Positions 27,318 to 35,591 of a stretch of DNA of 47,539 nucleotides are shown one piece after another (position 1 is the stretch's first letter; each line of letters starts with the position of its first letter). The position numbers were made by a program, and so were the translations under genes. Under the pieces are notes generated by a model. It was not told the DNA's origin. It worked only from the letters and a program-made list of their open reading frames with translations, and searched no databases. Source of the DNA: an uncultured Clostridia bacterium (GTDB taxonomy: Bacteria > Bacillota > Clostridia > TANB77 > UBA1234); assembly GCA_947588905.1 (NCBI GenBank), contig CANQBB010000006.1, forward strand, positions 1 through 47,539, in the 5' to 3' direction.

Positions 27318-28433
27318 ATGATAAATTTTAATGAAATATTAGATGAGGGAATTAAACAAAATGCATCAGATATTCATTTAATGGAAAGCAAAAGACCTAT
27401 TTATAGAATAAATAGAGATTTAATTGAAAAAAGTGATTCTAAAGAATTGACAGAAAAAGATTTGAATGAAATATTTAATATTTTTACAGCAAATAATTCT
27501 GGCCTTGTCGATAATTTTAATCATGAAAAGAGACTTGATTTAAATTATGAGCATAAAGGAATAAGATTTAGAGTTAATATATCTTTGTCTTTTGGTAAAT
27601 ATGTATTTACTATGAGAATTATAAAAAATGAATTACCTATATTTAATTCATTAGGATTGCCTATTATTGTTAGAAAACTTGCAATGCTTAATCAAGGTTT
27701 AATTTTAATAACCGGAAAATCTAATTCTGGTAAAACAACAACTTTAAATGCATTAGTTAATGAAATAAATCATACTGAAAATAAAAAAATAATGATGTTA
27801 GAAGATCCTATAGAATTTGCACATACTTCTATTAAATCTATGGTTGTACAAAAAGAAGTTGGAGAAGGGAAGGATTGTCTTTCTTTTAGTGAAGGAGCAA
27901 TGAATGCTTTAAGAGAAGATTGCGATATATTAGTTGTAGGAGAAATTCGTGATAAAAAAACAATGGATGCATTACTTGAAATTTCAGAATCTGGTTATTT
28001 AGTTTTTGGTACATTACATACAAGATCATGTGCTGAAACTATTGATAGAATTTTAGGCTTTTATGATGTTGATGATCAAAAATCTGTAAAATATATGCTT
28101 TCATCTGTTTTAAAAGCTGTAATATCTCAACGACTTTTGAAAGGAATAAATAATGATTTAGTTATGACTCCAGAAATAATGGTTGTTGATGATATTATTT
28201 CTGGACATATAAGAAAAGAAAAACTTAGTAAATCTGAAATTGAAGATGCAATATTAACTGGTCAATCTAAAGGAAGTTTAAGTTTAATTTTTTCACTTGC
28301 AAATCAAGTAGTTAAAAATAGAATTTCATTAGAAACTGCACAAAGTCAAATAGAAGAGAGATATTATGAACATTTAAATAATACTATTTATAGAATGAAA
28401 AATAATTTGTTTGGTTCAACAACAATCGTTTAA
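27318..28433 (+). CDS. pilT: PilT-like secretion/retraction ATPase
   Basis: The 371-residue protein has an N-terminal ASDIHLMESKRPIYRI PAS-like region, Walker A GKSNSGKTT at about residues 133-141, the Asp box MLEDPIEF, Walker B DILVVGEIRD and the GTLHTRSCAETIDRILGFY His box. This is the PilT subclass, which powers type IV pilus retraction. No pilin, PilB or PilC genes are near, so this may be an orphan retraction ATPase serving a pilus encoded elsewhere. AAGGAGG precedes the ATG. Confidence 0.88.
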   Translation: MINFNEILDEGIKQNASDIHLMESKRPIYRINRDLIEKSDSKELTEKDLNEIFNIFTANNSGLVDNFNHEKRLDLNYEHKGIRFRVNISLSFGKYVFTMRIIKNELPIFNSLGLPIIVRKLAMLNQGLILITGKSNSGKTTTLNALVNEINHTENKKIMMLEDPIEFAHTSIKSMVVQKEVGEGKDCLSFSEGAMNALREDCDILVVGEIRDKKTMDALLEISESGYLVFGTLHTRSCAETIDRILGFYDVDDQKSVKYMLSSVLKAVISQRLLKGINNDLVMTPEIMVVDDIISGHIRKEKLSKSEIEDAILTGQSKGSLSLIFSLANQVVKNRISLETAQSQIEERYYEHLNNTIYRMKNNLFGSTTIV

Positions 28434-28466
28434 AAAAAGTGAGGTTTTAAATAACCTCACTTTTAA
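28434..28466. terminator. Bidirectional terminator
   Basis: AAAGTGAGGTT pairs with AACCTCACTTT, with A and T tracts on both sides. It is shared by the PilT-like gene and the convergent tyrS. Confidence 0.9.
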
Positions 28467-28468
28467 TT

Positions 28469-29671
28469 TTATATTTCAACTTTATGAAATGTTTTCTTAC
28501 CTTTTTTAATTACAATATGGTCTTCAATTTTATCAACCATATAATTTATATCATCAATTTTTTTGTCATCAATTGAAATTCCACCTTGTTCAACTAATAT
28601 TCTTGCTTGTCCTTTTGAAGGAGCAAGTTTAGTGGCAACTAATAAATCAAGAATAGAAATAGGTAGAGCATCAATCTTTGTTGTAGGCATACTGTCTAAA
28701 TTTCCGCCAGCACCAAATAGTGCTTCTGAAGCTTCTTTTGCTTTTGTAGCTTCTTCTTCGCCATGAACTATTTTAGTAATTTCATATGCTAAAACTTTTT
28801 TAGCCTCATTTATTTTTTCACCCTCTACATTACAAAGTTTATCAATTTCTTCCATAGGTAAGAATGTTAACATGCACATAACATTTCTAACATCAGCATC
28901 AGCTATGTTTCTAAAATATTGATAAAATTCATAAGGAGAAGTTTTATTTGGATCAAGCCACAATGCACCTTTTGCGGTTTTACCCATTTTAATACCTTCT
29001 GTAGTTGTGAGTAATTTGAATGTTAAACCAAAAGCAGTAGCTTGTTCTTTTCTTCTAATTAAATCAGCTCCAGCTAATATATTTGACCATTGATCATTTC
29101 CACCAAGTTGTAAACTACAATTATATTTTTGATATAAAACCAGAAAATCATAAGATTGCATTAACATATAATTAAATTCAAGAAAAGATAATCCTTTTTC
29201 TAATCTTTTCTTAAAGCATTCTGCTGTAAGCATTTTATTAACAGAGAAGTATGTACCAATATCTCTAATAAAATCTATATAATTTAATCCTAATAACCAA
29301 TCTGCATTATTTACTATAATTGCTGCATTTTCGCCTTCAAAACTTACAAACTTTGAAAGTTGTTTTTTAAAACATTCAACATTGTGAGCAATAGTTTCTT
29401 TTGTCATCATTGAACGCATATCTGTTCTGCCAGATGGGTCACCAATCATAGCTGTACCACCACCAATTAAAATTATAGGTCTATGTCCAGCTTTTTGCAT
29501 ATGTGATGCAACCATTGCAGAAACAAAATGTCCAACATGCAAGCTATCTGCAGTAGGGTCGAATCCTATGTAAAATGAAACTTTTTCTTTTTCAAACCAT
29601 TCACGAAGTCCTTCATGTGTAACTTGCTCTATGTAACCTCTTTCTTTTAAAGTGTCAAAAACATTTTTCAT
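28469..29671 (-). CDS. tyrS: Tyrosyl-tRNA synthetase
   Basis: A 400-residue class I synthetase from ATG 29671, preceded by AAAGGA; an in-frame TTG three codons upstream is too close to that site. It contains [15 protein letters not shown] (HIGH variant HVGH), the tyrosine pocket [15 protein letters not shown] as the KMSKS variant, and a C-terminal S4 RNA-binding domain ([19 protein letters not shown]). No T-box leader is visible in the 80 bases upstream. Confidence 0.97.
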   Translation of the reverse strand: MKNVFDTLKERGYIEQVTHEGLREWFEKEKVSFYIGFDPTADSLHVGHFVSAMVASHMQKAGHRPIILIGGGTAMIGDPSGRTDMRSMMTKETIAHNVECFKKQLSKFVSFEGENAAIIVNNADWLLGLNYIDFIRDIGTYFSVNKMLTAECFKKRLEKGLSFLEFNYMLMQSYDFLVLYQKYNCSLQLGGNDQWSNILAGADLIRRKEQATAFGLTFKLLTTTEGIKMGKTAKGALWLDPNKTSPYEFYQYFRNIADADVRNVMCMLTFLPMEEIDKLCNVEGEKINEAKKVLAYEITKIVHGEEEATKAKEASEALFGAGGNLDSMPTTKIDALPISILDLLVATKLAPSKGQARILVEQGGISIDDKKIDDINYMVDKIEDHIVIKKGKKTFHKVEI

Positions 29672-29720
29672 GAAAATCAAATCCTTTCTTGTGTTATTGC
29701 AAAATATTTATATTACAACA

Positions 29721-29748
29721 AAAATGGGAATTTATATTCCCATCTTTA
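29721..29748 (-). terminator. Terminator of the zinc-ribbon gene
   Basis: On the minus strand ATGGGAAT pairs with ATTCCCAT, followed by TTTTTG. It separates the small gene from tyrS. Confidence 0.75.
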
Positions 29749-29755
29749 AAATAAT

Positions 29756-30010
29756 TTAATATTGAATATTATTATATGAAGATGCTTCATCTGAATCAAT
29801 ATAGTTATTTGCTTTCATATAGTTTTGAATTGAATTTGGTGAAATACCTGTAATAGCTGAGATTGAAGGTATTGAATCGAAACTAGAATTCTCATCAAAA
29901 TAATTTTTTAATACTGTATTTTCATATGCTATTTCCTTCAAACAAGTTGAACATAAATTATTATCTGTCATAATAAAAGCTCCACATTTAGAACATTTTT
30001 TAATTTCCAT
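29756..30010 (-). CDS. Small zinc-ribbon protein
   Basis: The 84-residue protein begins MEIKKCSKCGAFI, then DNNLCSTCLKEI: four Cys in CxxC-x(n)-CxxC, a zinc ribbon. Residues 45-75 (ISAITGISPNSIQNYMKANN) look like a helix-turn-helix of the MerR/excisionase type. It resembles the flagellar-region TIGR03826 family of Firmicutes, though no flagellar gene is near. AACGGAGGAT precedes the ATG. Confidence 0.65.
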   Translation of the reverse strand: MEIKKCSKCGAFIMTDNNLCSTCLKEIAYENTVLKNYFDENSSFDSIPSISAITGISPNSIQNYMKANNYIDSDEASSYNNIQY

Positions 30011-30120
30011 AATAAATCCTCCGTTCTTTACCTTAAATATTTTTATTATATTATTGGTATTTGTATAATCGAATTATACCATATATGATTTAAGATTTAA
30101 AGAAAAATTTAATTTTTTTA

Positions 30121-30149
30121 TTGCAGAGTCTATTAGTTTATGCTAAAAT
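30121..30149 (+). promoter_or_regulatory. Promoter of tRNA-Trp
   Basis: TTGCAG and TAAAAT with 17 bases between and an extended TG before the -10, about 20 bases before the tRNA. Confidence 0.75.
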
Positions 30150-30168
30150 CATATAGTAACAATTAAAT

Positions 30169-30242
30169 AGGGGTGTAGTTCATCGGTAGAATAAGAGTCT
30201 CCAAAACTCCAGAGGAGGGTTCGATTCCTTCCACCCCTGCCA
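30169..30242 (+). tRNA. tRNA-Trp (CCA)
   Basis: A 74-nt cloverleaf with encoded CCA. The acceptor AGGGGTG pairs with CACCCCT and the anticodon loop is CTCCAAA (anticodon CCA). The T-arm has TTCGATT. The loop is a normal 7 bases, so this tRNA is not a quadruplet decoder. Confidence 0.95.
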
Positions 30243-30256
30243 ATTATCACTTAAAG

Positions 30257-30283
30257 TTGAACTATGACAAGTTCAATTTTTTT
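30257..30283 (+). terminator. Terminator after tRNA-Trp
   Basis: TTGAAC pairs with GTTCAA around 8 bases, then seven T. Confidence 0.8.
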
Positions 30284-30301
30284 ATATTAGGAGGAAATAA
30301 T

Positions 30302-30631
30302 ATGGAAAAGATATATAACAAATTAGTTAGAGATAAAATTCCAGAAATTTGTATAGAAAATGGAGAACAGCCTTTTATTCACACATTAAATAATGATGAG
30401 TATTGGCATTATTTAATAGAGAAAGATAAAGAAGAACTTGAAGAAGTTAGAACTGCATCTTCAAAAGATGACATAAAAATGGAACTTGCAGATAAACTTG
30501 AAATTATTAGAGCAATGGCAATATATAATGGCTTTTCGTTACAAGATATTATTGATATTGCTGATGAAAAAAGTGAAAAAAGAGGAGGATTTTCAAAAAA
30601 AATTTTTCTAGAAAAAGTAGTAAAAGAGTAA
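30302..30631 (+). CDS. MazG-like/PRA-PH-type nucleotide pyrophosphohydrolase
   Basis: ATG 30302 follows AGGAGGAAA; the longer frame would begin inside the tRNA terminator. The 109-residue protein starts MEKIYNKLVRDKIPEI, the hallmark of the short house-cleaning pyrophosphohydrolases. It carries the metal-binding EELEEV and ELADKLE helices of the MazG/PRA-PH all-alpha fold. It probably hydrolyses a noncanonical NTP; the substrate is not determined. Confidence 0.85.
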   Translation: MEKIYNKLVRDKIPEICIENGEQPFIHTLNNDEYWHYLIEKDKEELEEVRTASSKDDIKMELADKLEIIRAMAIYNGFSLQDIIDIADEKSEKRGGFSKKIFLEKVVKE

Positions 30632-30744
30632 AAAAATTTTAGTATATTAAAAAATTTTTTGTCATATAATAATAAAAAATGTTGCATTATAAAAATCGTT
30701 GCGATATTATATTAGTAGAATTTTATACAAAGGAGATAAAAGAT

Positions 30745-31065
30745 ATGGCTAAGAAAAAAGAGCAAACATATGAATTGAGGTATACAGGACATTTAACTGG
30801 AGCACCAACAATTTATTTGCACTATGGAACAGAAAATTGGTCAGATGTTAGCGAAGTGAAAATGAGAAAATTAAAGTCATGTTATAAAACAGAAATTACT
30901 GTTCCAACAGGTGTAGATATCAATTTCTGTTTTAGAGATGCGCAAGGAAATTGGGATAATAACTGGGGAAATGATTACTATTATTCACCAGAAGTAGGAG
31001 AAACATATTCTCAAATAGCAGTTACACCTTGTACTACTACAAAAACTACTTCAACAAAGAAGTAA
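30745..31065 (+). CDS. Small carbohydrate-binding (CBM25/26-like) protein
   Basis: ATG 30745 follows AAGGAGA. The 106-residue protein has a single beta-sandwich: IYLHYGTENWSDV, TEITVPTGVDINFCFRD and NWDNNWGNDYYY. The aromatic-rich pattern matches starch-binding CBM25/26 modules. There is no signal peptide, so it is probably cytoplasmic and may bind glycogen-like glucan. The tail is Thr/Lys-rich. Confidence 0.75.
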   Translation: MAKKKEQTYELRYTGHLTGAPTIYLHYGTENWSDVSEVKMRKLKSCYKTEITVPTGVDINFCFRDAQGNWDNNWGNDYYYSPEVGETYSQIAVTPCTTTKTTSTKK

Positions 31066-31085
31066 ATTTTGTAATTAAAACATAT

Positions 31086-31121
31086 AAAAAATTCGTGTTA
31101 TTTTAATAGCACGAATTTTTT
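31086..31121 (+). terminator. Rho-independent terminator
   Basis: AAAATTCGTG pairs with CACGAATTTT around 12 bases, then T. Confidence 0.85.
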
Positions 31122-31139
31122 ATTTATAAATGAAATTTT

Positions 31140-31185
31140 GATATAAAAAAAGTACCATAACAATGAATATTCAAAGTCATGATAC
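31140..31185 (-). terminator. Terminator of tRNA-Leu
   Basis: On the minus strand GTATCATGAC pairs with GTTATGGTAC (two G-U pairs), then a T run. Confidence 0.7.
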
Positions 31186-31189
31186 CTCT

Positions 31190-31277
31190 TGGTGCACGAG
31201 ACCGGAATCGAACCGGTACGGGTTATTAGCCCGCAGGATTTTAAGTCCTGTGCGTCTGCCTGTTCCGCCACTCGTGC
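31190..31277 (-). tRNA. tRNA-Leu (UAA)
   Basis: An 88-nt type II tRNA with encoded CCA. The acceptor GCACGAG pairs with CTCGTGC, the anticodon loop is CTTAAAA (anticodon TAA), there is a long variable arm GCGGGCTAATAACCCGT, and the T-arm has TTCGATT. Confidence 0.95.
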
Positions 31278-31355
31278 ATGAATAACTTGCAAAAATAATA
31301 TTAGCATTTCAAAAAAAAAAAGTCAATACTTTTTTTAGAGTTTTTTATCTTTTTA

Positions 31356-31384
31356 TTGAAAAAATTAAAAAAACGTGATAATAT
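31356..31384 (+). promoter_or_regulatory. Promoter of the small gene at 31419
   Basis: TTGAAA and TAATAT with 17 bases between. Confidence 0.65.
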
Positions 31385-31418
31385 TTAGACGGATTTTTAT
31401 TTTAGGAGGGATACACAC

Positions 31419-31613
31419 ATGGCAATTGAAACTATTTACGAACGTGAGGACAATGTGAGACCCGAAGGAGTACGTGACTACATTAGTCAGGCTGCAGATG
31501 ATTTGATTGCAAACAATCACTACACCCCTGAGCAGGTGACATTTATCAGGAGTGTAGAGCATTCTTCTAAAACCTTGAAGGAGTTTTGGGAGAAACTCGG
31601 CAACAAGATTTAA
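31419..31613 (+). CDS. Small soluble protein of unknown function
   Basis: A 64-residue protein with no family I recognise. It is acidic and helical (GVRDYISQAADDLIANN, then TPEQVTFIRSVEHSSKTLKE). AGGAGGG lies 8 bases before the ATG. The codons (GTG, CAG, CTC, GAG, ACC) are much less AT-biased than in neighbours, as with the SSB-like gene. It stands alone with its own promoter and a G+C-containing terminator. It contains no CGG. Its layout and codon style place it in the same minority group as the genes at 3-206, 23716 and 42804. Confidence 0.75.
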   Translation: MAIETIYEREDNVRPEGVRDYISQAADDLIANNHYTPEQVTFIRSVEHSSKTLKEFWEKLGNKI

Positions 31614-31632
31614 GAGAGATAATCTCTTTCGA

Positions 31633-31665
31633 GAATCCAGTTCCTTTAAGGGGCTGGATTTTTCG
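31633..31665 (+). terminator. Rho-independent terminator
   Basis: ATCCAGTTCC pairs with GGGGCTGGAT around TTTAA, then TTTT. Confidence 0.85.
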
Positions 31666-31744
31666 TATTTTTTATTACAATTTTGTTACAGATATTGACA
31701 AATTTGAAAAATATATTAAAATATAGGTATGAAAGAGGGATTAT

Positions 31745-32294
31745 ATGCGTGTAATTGCGGGTAAGGTAAGAGGCCTTACGTTAAAAACTATTGATAGTGA
31801 TACTACTAGACCTACTAGAGATATGGTTCGAGAAGCTTTATTTAGTATAATATCAAATCATATTCCAGAGTCTCATTTTTTAGATTTATTTGCAGGTAGT
31901 GGAGCTATTGGTATTGAAGCACTTAGTAGAGGTGCTACTTATGCAATGTTTGTTGATAAGAATCCTCAATGTACACGTGTTATAAAAGAAAATATTGAAA
32001 AAGCTAATTTTAGTGAATTTGTTCGGAGTGTATAATACAGATTACAAAGTAGCTATTCAAAAATTATCTGAAAATATGTTTGATATTATATATATTGACC
32101 CTCCATATAATAAAGAAATAGGAATTGATGCAATTCATAGATTGTCTGATAAAGACATATTAAAAGAAGATGGTATAATAATTCTAGAAACTGATACAAA
32201 TGAGTTTGTGCCTGATAGTATCGGAAGGTATGAAAAGTTTAACTACAAAAGATATGGAAGAAATATTTTGAGTTTATTTAGACGAAAGGGGTAA
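31745..32294 (+). CDS. rsmD: 16S rRNA (guanine(966)-N2)-methyltransferase RsmD, read through a CGG +1 frameshift
   Basis: The start MRVIAGKVRGLTLKT is typical of RsmD. The zero frame covers RPTRDMVREALFSI and the SAM site FLDLFAGSGAIGIEALSRGA, then ends CGG AGT GTA TAA (32024-32035). Skipping C32024 gives GGA GTG TAT and the remaining half, including the catalytic YIDPPYNK and the ending RYGRNILSLF. The 550 bases equal 183 codons plus one base, a 182-residue product, normal for RsmD. Neither half alone could be active, as the SAM site and DPPY motif are on different sides. The usual neighbour coaD is absent; a coiled-coil gene follows 5 bases later. Confidence 0.9.
32024..32027 (+). other. 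CGGA +1 frameshift site 4
   Basis: Context GTT CGG AGT GTA TAA. Skipping C gives Val-Gly-Val-Tyr and joins the two halves of RsmD. Confidence 0.9.
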
Positions 32295-32299
32295 GCAAT

Positions 32300-32737
32300 A
32301 TGGAAGTGCTAACATTATTAGAGACCATTGAAGAAATGTTAGAAAAAAGTGCTAATATACCATTAACTAAAAAAGCTTTAATTGATAGAGATCAAATTAT
32401 TGATGTAGTTAAAGAAATTAAATTAAAATTACCAGATGAATTAAAACAGGCAAAATGGGTTAAAGAAGAAAGACAAAAAATTTTAGTTGATGCTCAAAAA
32501 GAAGCAAATCAACTAATTAAAGAAGCTGAAAATAGAATTATTTCTATGATAGATGAACATGAAATTACTAAAAAAGCATATGAACAAAAAGCAGAAATAA
32601 TTGATAGTGCAAATGCTTTTTCAAAAGATTTAATTGATGGTACAAAAAAATATGCTGATGAAATATTAGCTGAGTTAGAAGCTAATTTGCAAGATAAGTT
32701 AGCTATTATAAAAGAAAATAGAAGTGAATTAAAGTAA
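32300..32737 (+). CDS. Coiled-coil protein downstream of rsmD
   Basis: The 145-residue protein is almost entirely helical and charged (VKEERQKILVDAQKEANQLI, then a second helix to the end). It resembles the short coiled-coil ATPase-subunit-like or DivIVA-like proteins often found next to rsmD in Clostridia; function unknown. It is translated in the same unit as rsmD, 5 bases apart, and ends at a terminator. Confidence 0.65.
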   Translation: MEVLTLLETIEEMLEKSANIPLTKKALIDRDQIIDVVKEIKLKLPDELKQAKWVKEERQKILVDAQKEANQLIKEAENRIISMIDEHEITKKAYEQKAEIIDSANAFSKDLIDGTKKYADEILAELEANLQDKLAIIKENRSELK

Positions 32738-32742
32738 ATTTT

Positions 32743-32776
32743 ATACCTTGGTTTTTGTGTTCCAAGGTATTTTTTT
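32743..32776 (+). terminator. Rho-independent terminator
   Basis: ATACCTTGG pairs with CCAAGGTAT around 10 bases, then six T. Confidence 0.9.
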
Positions 32777-32878
32777 GTCTCTTAATAAATATACTTACAT
32801 ATTGGACAAGAAAAATTTTAAACGAATATTTGAAATTATTAAAATTTTCTTAAAACGTGAAATTTTTTATGTTAGATA

Positions 32879-32907
32879 TTGTCTAATTATATAAATGGGT
32901 GTATAAT
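32879..32907 (+). promoter_or_regulatory. Promoter of the ABC exporter operon
   Basis: TTGTCT and TATAAT with 17 bases between, 50 bases before the ATPase start. Confidence 0.7.
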
Positions 32908-32956
32908 AAACTCGAATTTGAGTATATAACATAATATGTGTAGAGAAGGTGTAATA

Positions 32957-33671
32957 TTGGAGACTATTATCGAGGTAAAGAATGTTACCAAAGTTTACAA
33001 GGTTGGAACTGAAAGAATCCTTGCTCTTGATAATGTAAGTTTTACCATAAATAAAGGTGACTTTTGTTGTTTGCTTGGAAGCTCTGGCTCTGGTAAATCA
33101 ACTCTTTTAAATTTGATGGCTGGAATTGAAAAAATAACAAAAGGAGATATCTTAATTAAAGGTAAAAATGTTAGAGTAATGGGTGAACATCAACTTGCGA
33201 AATTTAGGCAAAAATATTTAGGTTTTGTATTTCAATCTTATAATTTAGTTGGCTCACTAAATGCTTTGGAAAATGTTACTTTACCTTTAATTTTTAAAGA
33301 AGAAAAAGTAAAAGTAAGAAATAAAAAAGCAAAACAAATGCTGATTGATGTTGGATTAGGCGAAAGGCTTAAACATAAACCTAATCAAATGAGTCGGAGG
33401 TCAACAGCAGAGAGTTGGTATTGCAAGAGCATTTGTTAGTAATCCCGAAATTGTATTTGCTGATGAACCAACAGGAAATCTTGATAGTAAAACTGCAAAA
33501 GAGATAATGGAAATAATACAAAAGATGGCTAAAGAGCATAATCAAACAATAGTCATGGTAACACATGATGAGAGTTTGGCAACTTATGCAAATAAGATAG
33601 TTCATATTCATGATGGTCATATTGAAAAAATAGTGGAGGTAAATAAAAATGAAAATGAAAAAAATAGTTAG
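32957..33671 (+). CDS. MacB/LolD-type ABC transporter ATPase, read through a CGG +1 frameshift
   Basis: The likely start is TTG 32957 after AGAAGGTG; an ATG at 32936 lacks a ribosome site. Walker A is LGSSGSGKSTLLN, the Q-loop is FVFQSYNL. The zero frame reads MSR and then nonsense to a stop near 33438. Skipping C33395 turns AGT CGG AGG into AGT GGA GGT and restores the signature SGGQQQRVGIARA, then Walker B IVFADEPTGNLDS and the H-loop MVTHD. The 715 bases equal 238 codons plus one base, a 237-residue product. The first Gly of the nearly invariant LSGGQ motif is therefore the one encoded at the shift. It overlaps the next gene by 23 bases and energises the MacB-like permease at 35592. Confidence 0.92.
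33395..33398 (+). other. CGGA +1 frameshift site 5
   Basis: Context AGT CGG AGG TCA. Skipping C gives Ser-Gly-Gly-Gln, the ABC signature. This fixes both the position of the shift and glycine as the inserted residue. Confidence 0.95.
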
Positions 33672-35334
33672 TTTATTAGTAGGATTAGTAATGCTTTTTA
33701 GTAATTTAGCTTTTGCTATGGAAGGAGATTATACTCCTAAAATTCCTAAATTAGCTTTTATACCACAAGAAGAAATTCCAGAAGCAGTTGCTGGTGGCAG
33801 TTTGAATATGGTTATAGATTATAAAAATGATTCTAATTATAATGCAAGAAATATAACAATTACTCCAAGCTTTGAAGATGTACCATTAGTTTATGAAAGA
33901 CCAATTGTGTATGAAGCTAAAAACTTAGGATCTAAAAAGCAAAATACTGCTTCATTTAGTTTTAAAGTAAAAGATGAAGCTAAAATTGGTGTATATCCTA
34001 TTAAGTTTAAATTAGAATATAAAAATAATTCAGATGAAAATTATTCTTCAGATGCAATTGCTTATTTTAGAGTAACACAGGAGAAAGTGCAATCAATTAT
34101 TACAATCAATAATGTTGTTACTGAACCTGAAAATATTGCAGCAGGAGAAAAATTTAATTTGAAATTTAATATAAATAATATGGGAGATGTTACTGCAAAT
34201 AATGTAATGCTTTCATTTTCTTCTCTAAGTACAGATACTTTTATGCCTGCTAATGGAACAGACACTTTATATGTTGGAAATTTAGAACCAAAAGCTTCTA
34301 GAACTTTAAGTATTTCTATGATTGCATCAGAAAATATAAAAAAAGGAAGTAATTCTATAGGAGTAAATGTATCTTATTTAAATTCAAGCAGAGAGGAAGT
34401 TAAGGAAGATAAAAATATTTATATTTTAGGTGTTGTAAGTGATAAAGAGCAAACAAACGACGATGAACCAACATCTTCTAAACCTAAAATTATAATTGAA
34501 TCATATAATACGTCTCCTAATAGTATTGTTGCAGGAAATACATTTTCTTTTACATTTAACTTTAAAAATACAAGTAAGGAAAAAGCAATTAAAAATATGA
34601 AAATTACAATAAGTTCAGATGAAGAAGCTTTTATGATTGCAAATGGAAGTAATACTTTTTACATAGAGTCATTAGAACCTCAAGCAGTTGAATCTAGAAC
34701 TATATCTTTAAATGTTAAGCAAGATTTGACCTCTAAATCTTATCCAATAAATATTGATTTTGATTATGAAGATGCAAGTAATACTGCATATCAATCAAAA
34801 GAAATTATAAATATTCCTGTTGTTGAATATTCTAATCTAGTTATCAATAGTGTGTATGTTGGAGAAGGAATGGTAAATAATGAAACAAATTTAAGCTTTG
34901 ATTATATTAACATGGGTAAAGCAAAAGTTTCAAATTTAACTGCAAGTGTAGAGGGAGATTATACTTCAACTCAATCAATAAATTATATTGGTAATTTAGA
35001 AGCTGGTAGTACAGATTATTATGATATACAAGTAACACCTACAAAAGAAGGAGAGAATGTTGGAACTTTAGTTTTAACTTTTGAAGATTCTTCTGGAAAG
35101 AAAATTGAAGTTAGAAAAGAATTTACTGGTGTTGCAATGAGTGAATCTTTCTTCGACCCTGGAATGGATAATATGGAAGGACCTGATATAACTATGCCAG
35201 AAGAACCAATAGAAGAGCCTTTTAATGTATGGATGGGAGTAGGTGTTGGTATAGGTAGTTTCTTAATAGCATTTTTTGTAACTAAGATTATTACTACTAA
35301 AATAATTAGAAAAAAATTAGAGGATGAAATTTAA
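33649..35334 (+). CDS. Exported protein with CARDB-like repeats, partner of the ABC exporter
   Basis: The 561-residue protein has a signal peptide (MKMKKIVSLLVGLVMLFSNL, cut after AFA), about four Ig-like repeats of the CARDB/NEW3 type (each with NNMG or NTSK then YVGNLEPKA or YIESLEPQA), and a C-terminal helix (about 530-550) ending in a basic IIRKKLEDEI. It is anchored with a large extracellular part. In this operon it may take the place of the membrane-fusion or substrate-capture partner. TGGAGG is the ribosome site; the start lies inside the ATPase gene, so the two are coupled. Confidence 0.8.
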   Translation: MKMKKIVSLLVGLVMLFSNLAFAMEGDYTPKIPKLAFIPQEEIPEAVAGGSLNMVIDYKNDSNYNARNITITPSFEDVPLVYERPIVYEAKNLGSKKQNTASFSFKVKDEAKIGVYPIKFKLEYKNNSDENYSSDAIAYFRVTQEKVQSIITINNVVTEPENIAAGEKFNLKFNINNMGDVTANNVMLSFSSLSTDTFMPANGTDTLYVGNLEPKASRTLSISMIASENIKKGSNSIGVNVSYLNSSREEVKEDKNIYILGVVSDKEQTNDDEPTSSKPKIIIESYNTSPNSIVAGNTFSFTFNFKNTSKEKAIKNMKITISSDEEAFMIANGSNTFYIESLEPQAVESRTISLNVKQDLTSKSYPINIDFDYEDASNTAYQSKEIINIPVVEYSNLVINSVYVGEGMVNNETNLSFDYINMGKAKVSNLTASVEGDYTSTQSINYIGNLEAGSTDYYDIQVTPTKEGENVGTLVLTFEDSSGKKIEVRKEFTGVAMSESFFDPGMDNMEGPDITMPEEPIEEPFNVWMGVGVGIGSFLIAFFVTKIITTKIIRKKLEDEI

Positions 35335-35347
35335 AGGAGGAATCATT

Positions 35348-35575
35348 ATGGCGACAGATATAGCGGTTGATACAATAGATATAGCATCAGATGGTGCTAG
35401 TTATGATAATTATTCAGCTGAAGTTAATAATACTATGGATATGCCAACAGAGGCTTCAGCCGATGGTGGATTTAAGCTTAGTAATAATGTTATTCTTGGT
35501 ATTATAATTGGTGTATGTGCAGTAATCGGAATTGTTTTAGGAATAATTTTTGGAAGAAGAGCAGCAAATAAATAA
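35348..35575 (+). CDS. Small single-helix membrane protein of the ABC operon
   Basis: ATG 35348 follows AAAGGAGG; the longer frame starts inside the preceding gene. The 75-residue protein has an acidic N-terminal half (MATDIAVDTIDIASDGA) and one Gly-rich helix (ILGIIIGVCAVIGIVLGIIF) followed by GRRAANK. It is probably an accessory subunit. No family is recognised. Confidence 0.65.
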   Translation: MATDIAVDTIDIASDGASYDNYSAEVNNTMDMPTEASADGGFKLSNNVILGIIIGVCAVIGIVLGIIFGRRAANK

Positions 35576-35591
35576 TTGAAAGGTTAAAGAT

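Noticed and set aside
29672..29755. T-box riboswitch before tyrS
   Set aside because: The spacer is too short and has no T-box consensus; its hairpin is the terminator of the upstream gene.
30169..31277. Local tRNAs as the quadruplet decoder
   Set aside because: tRNA-Trp and tRNA-Leu (and tRNA-Asn at 5265) all have normal 7-base anticodon loops and none could read CGGN.
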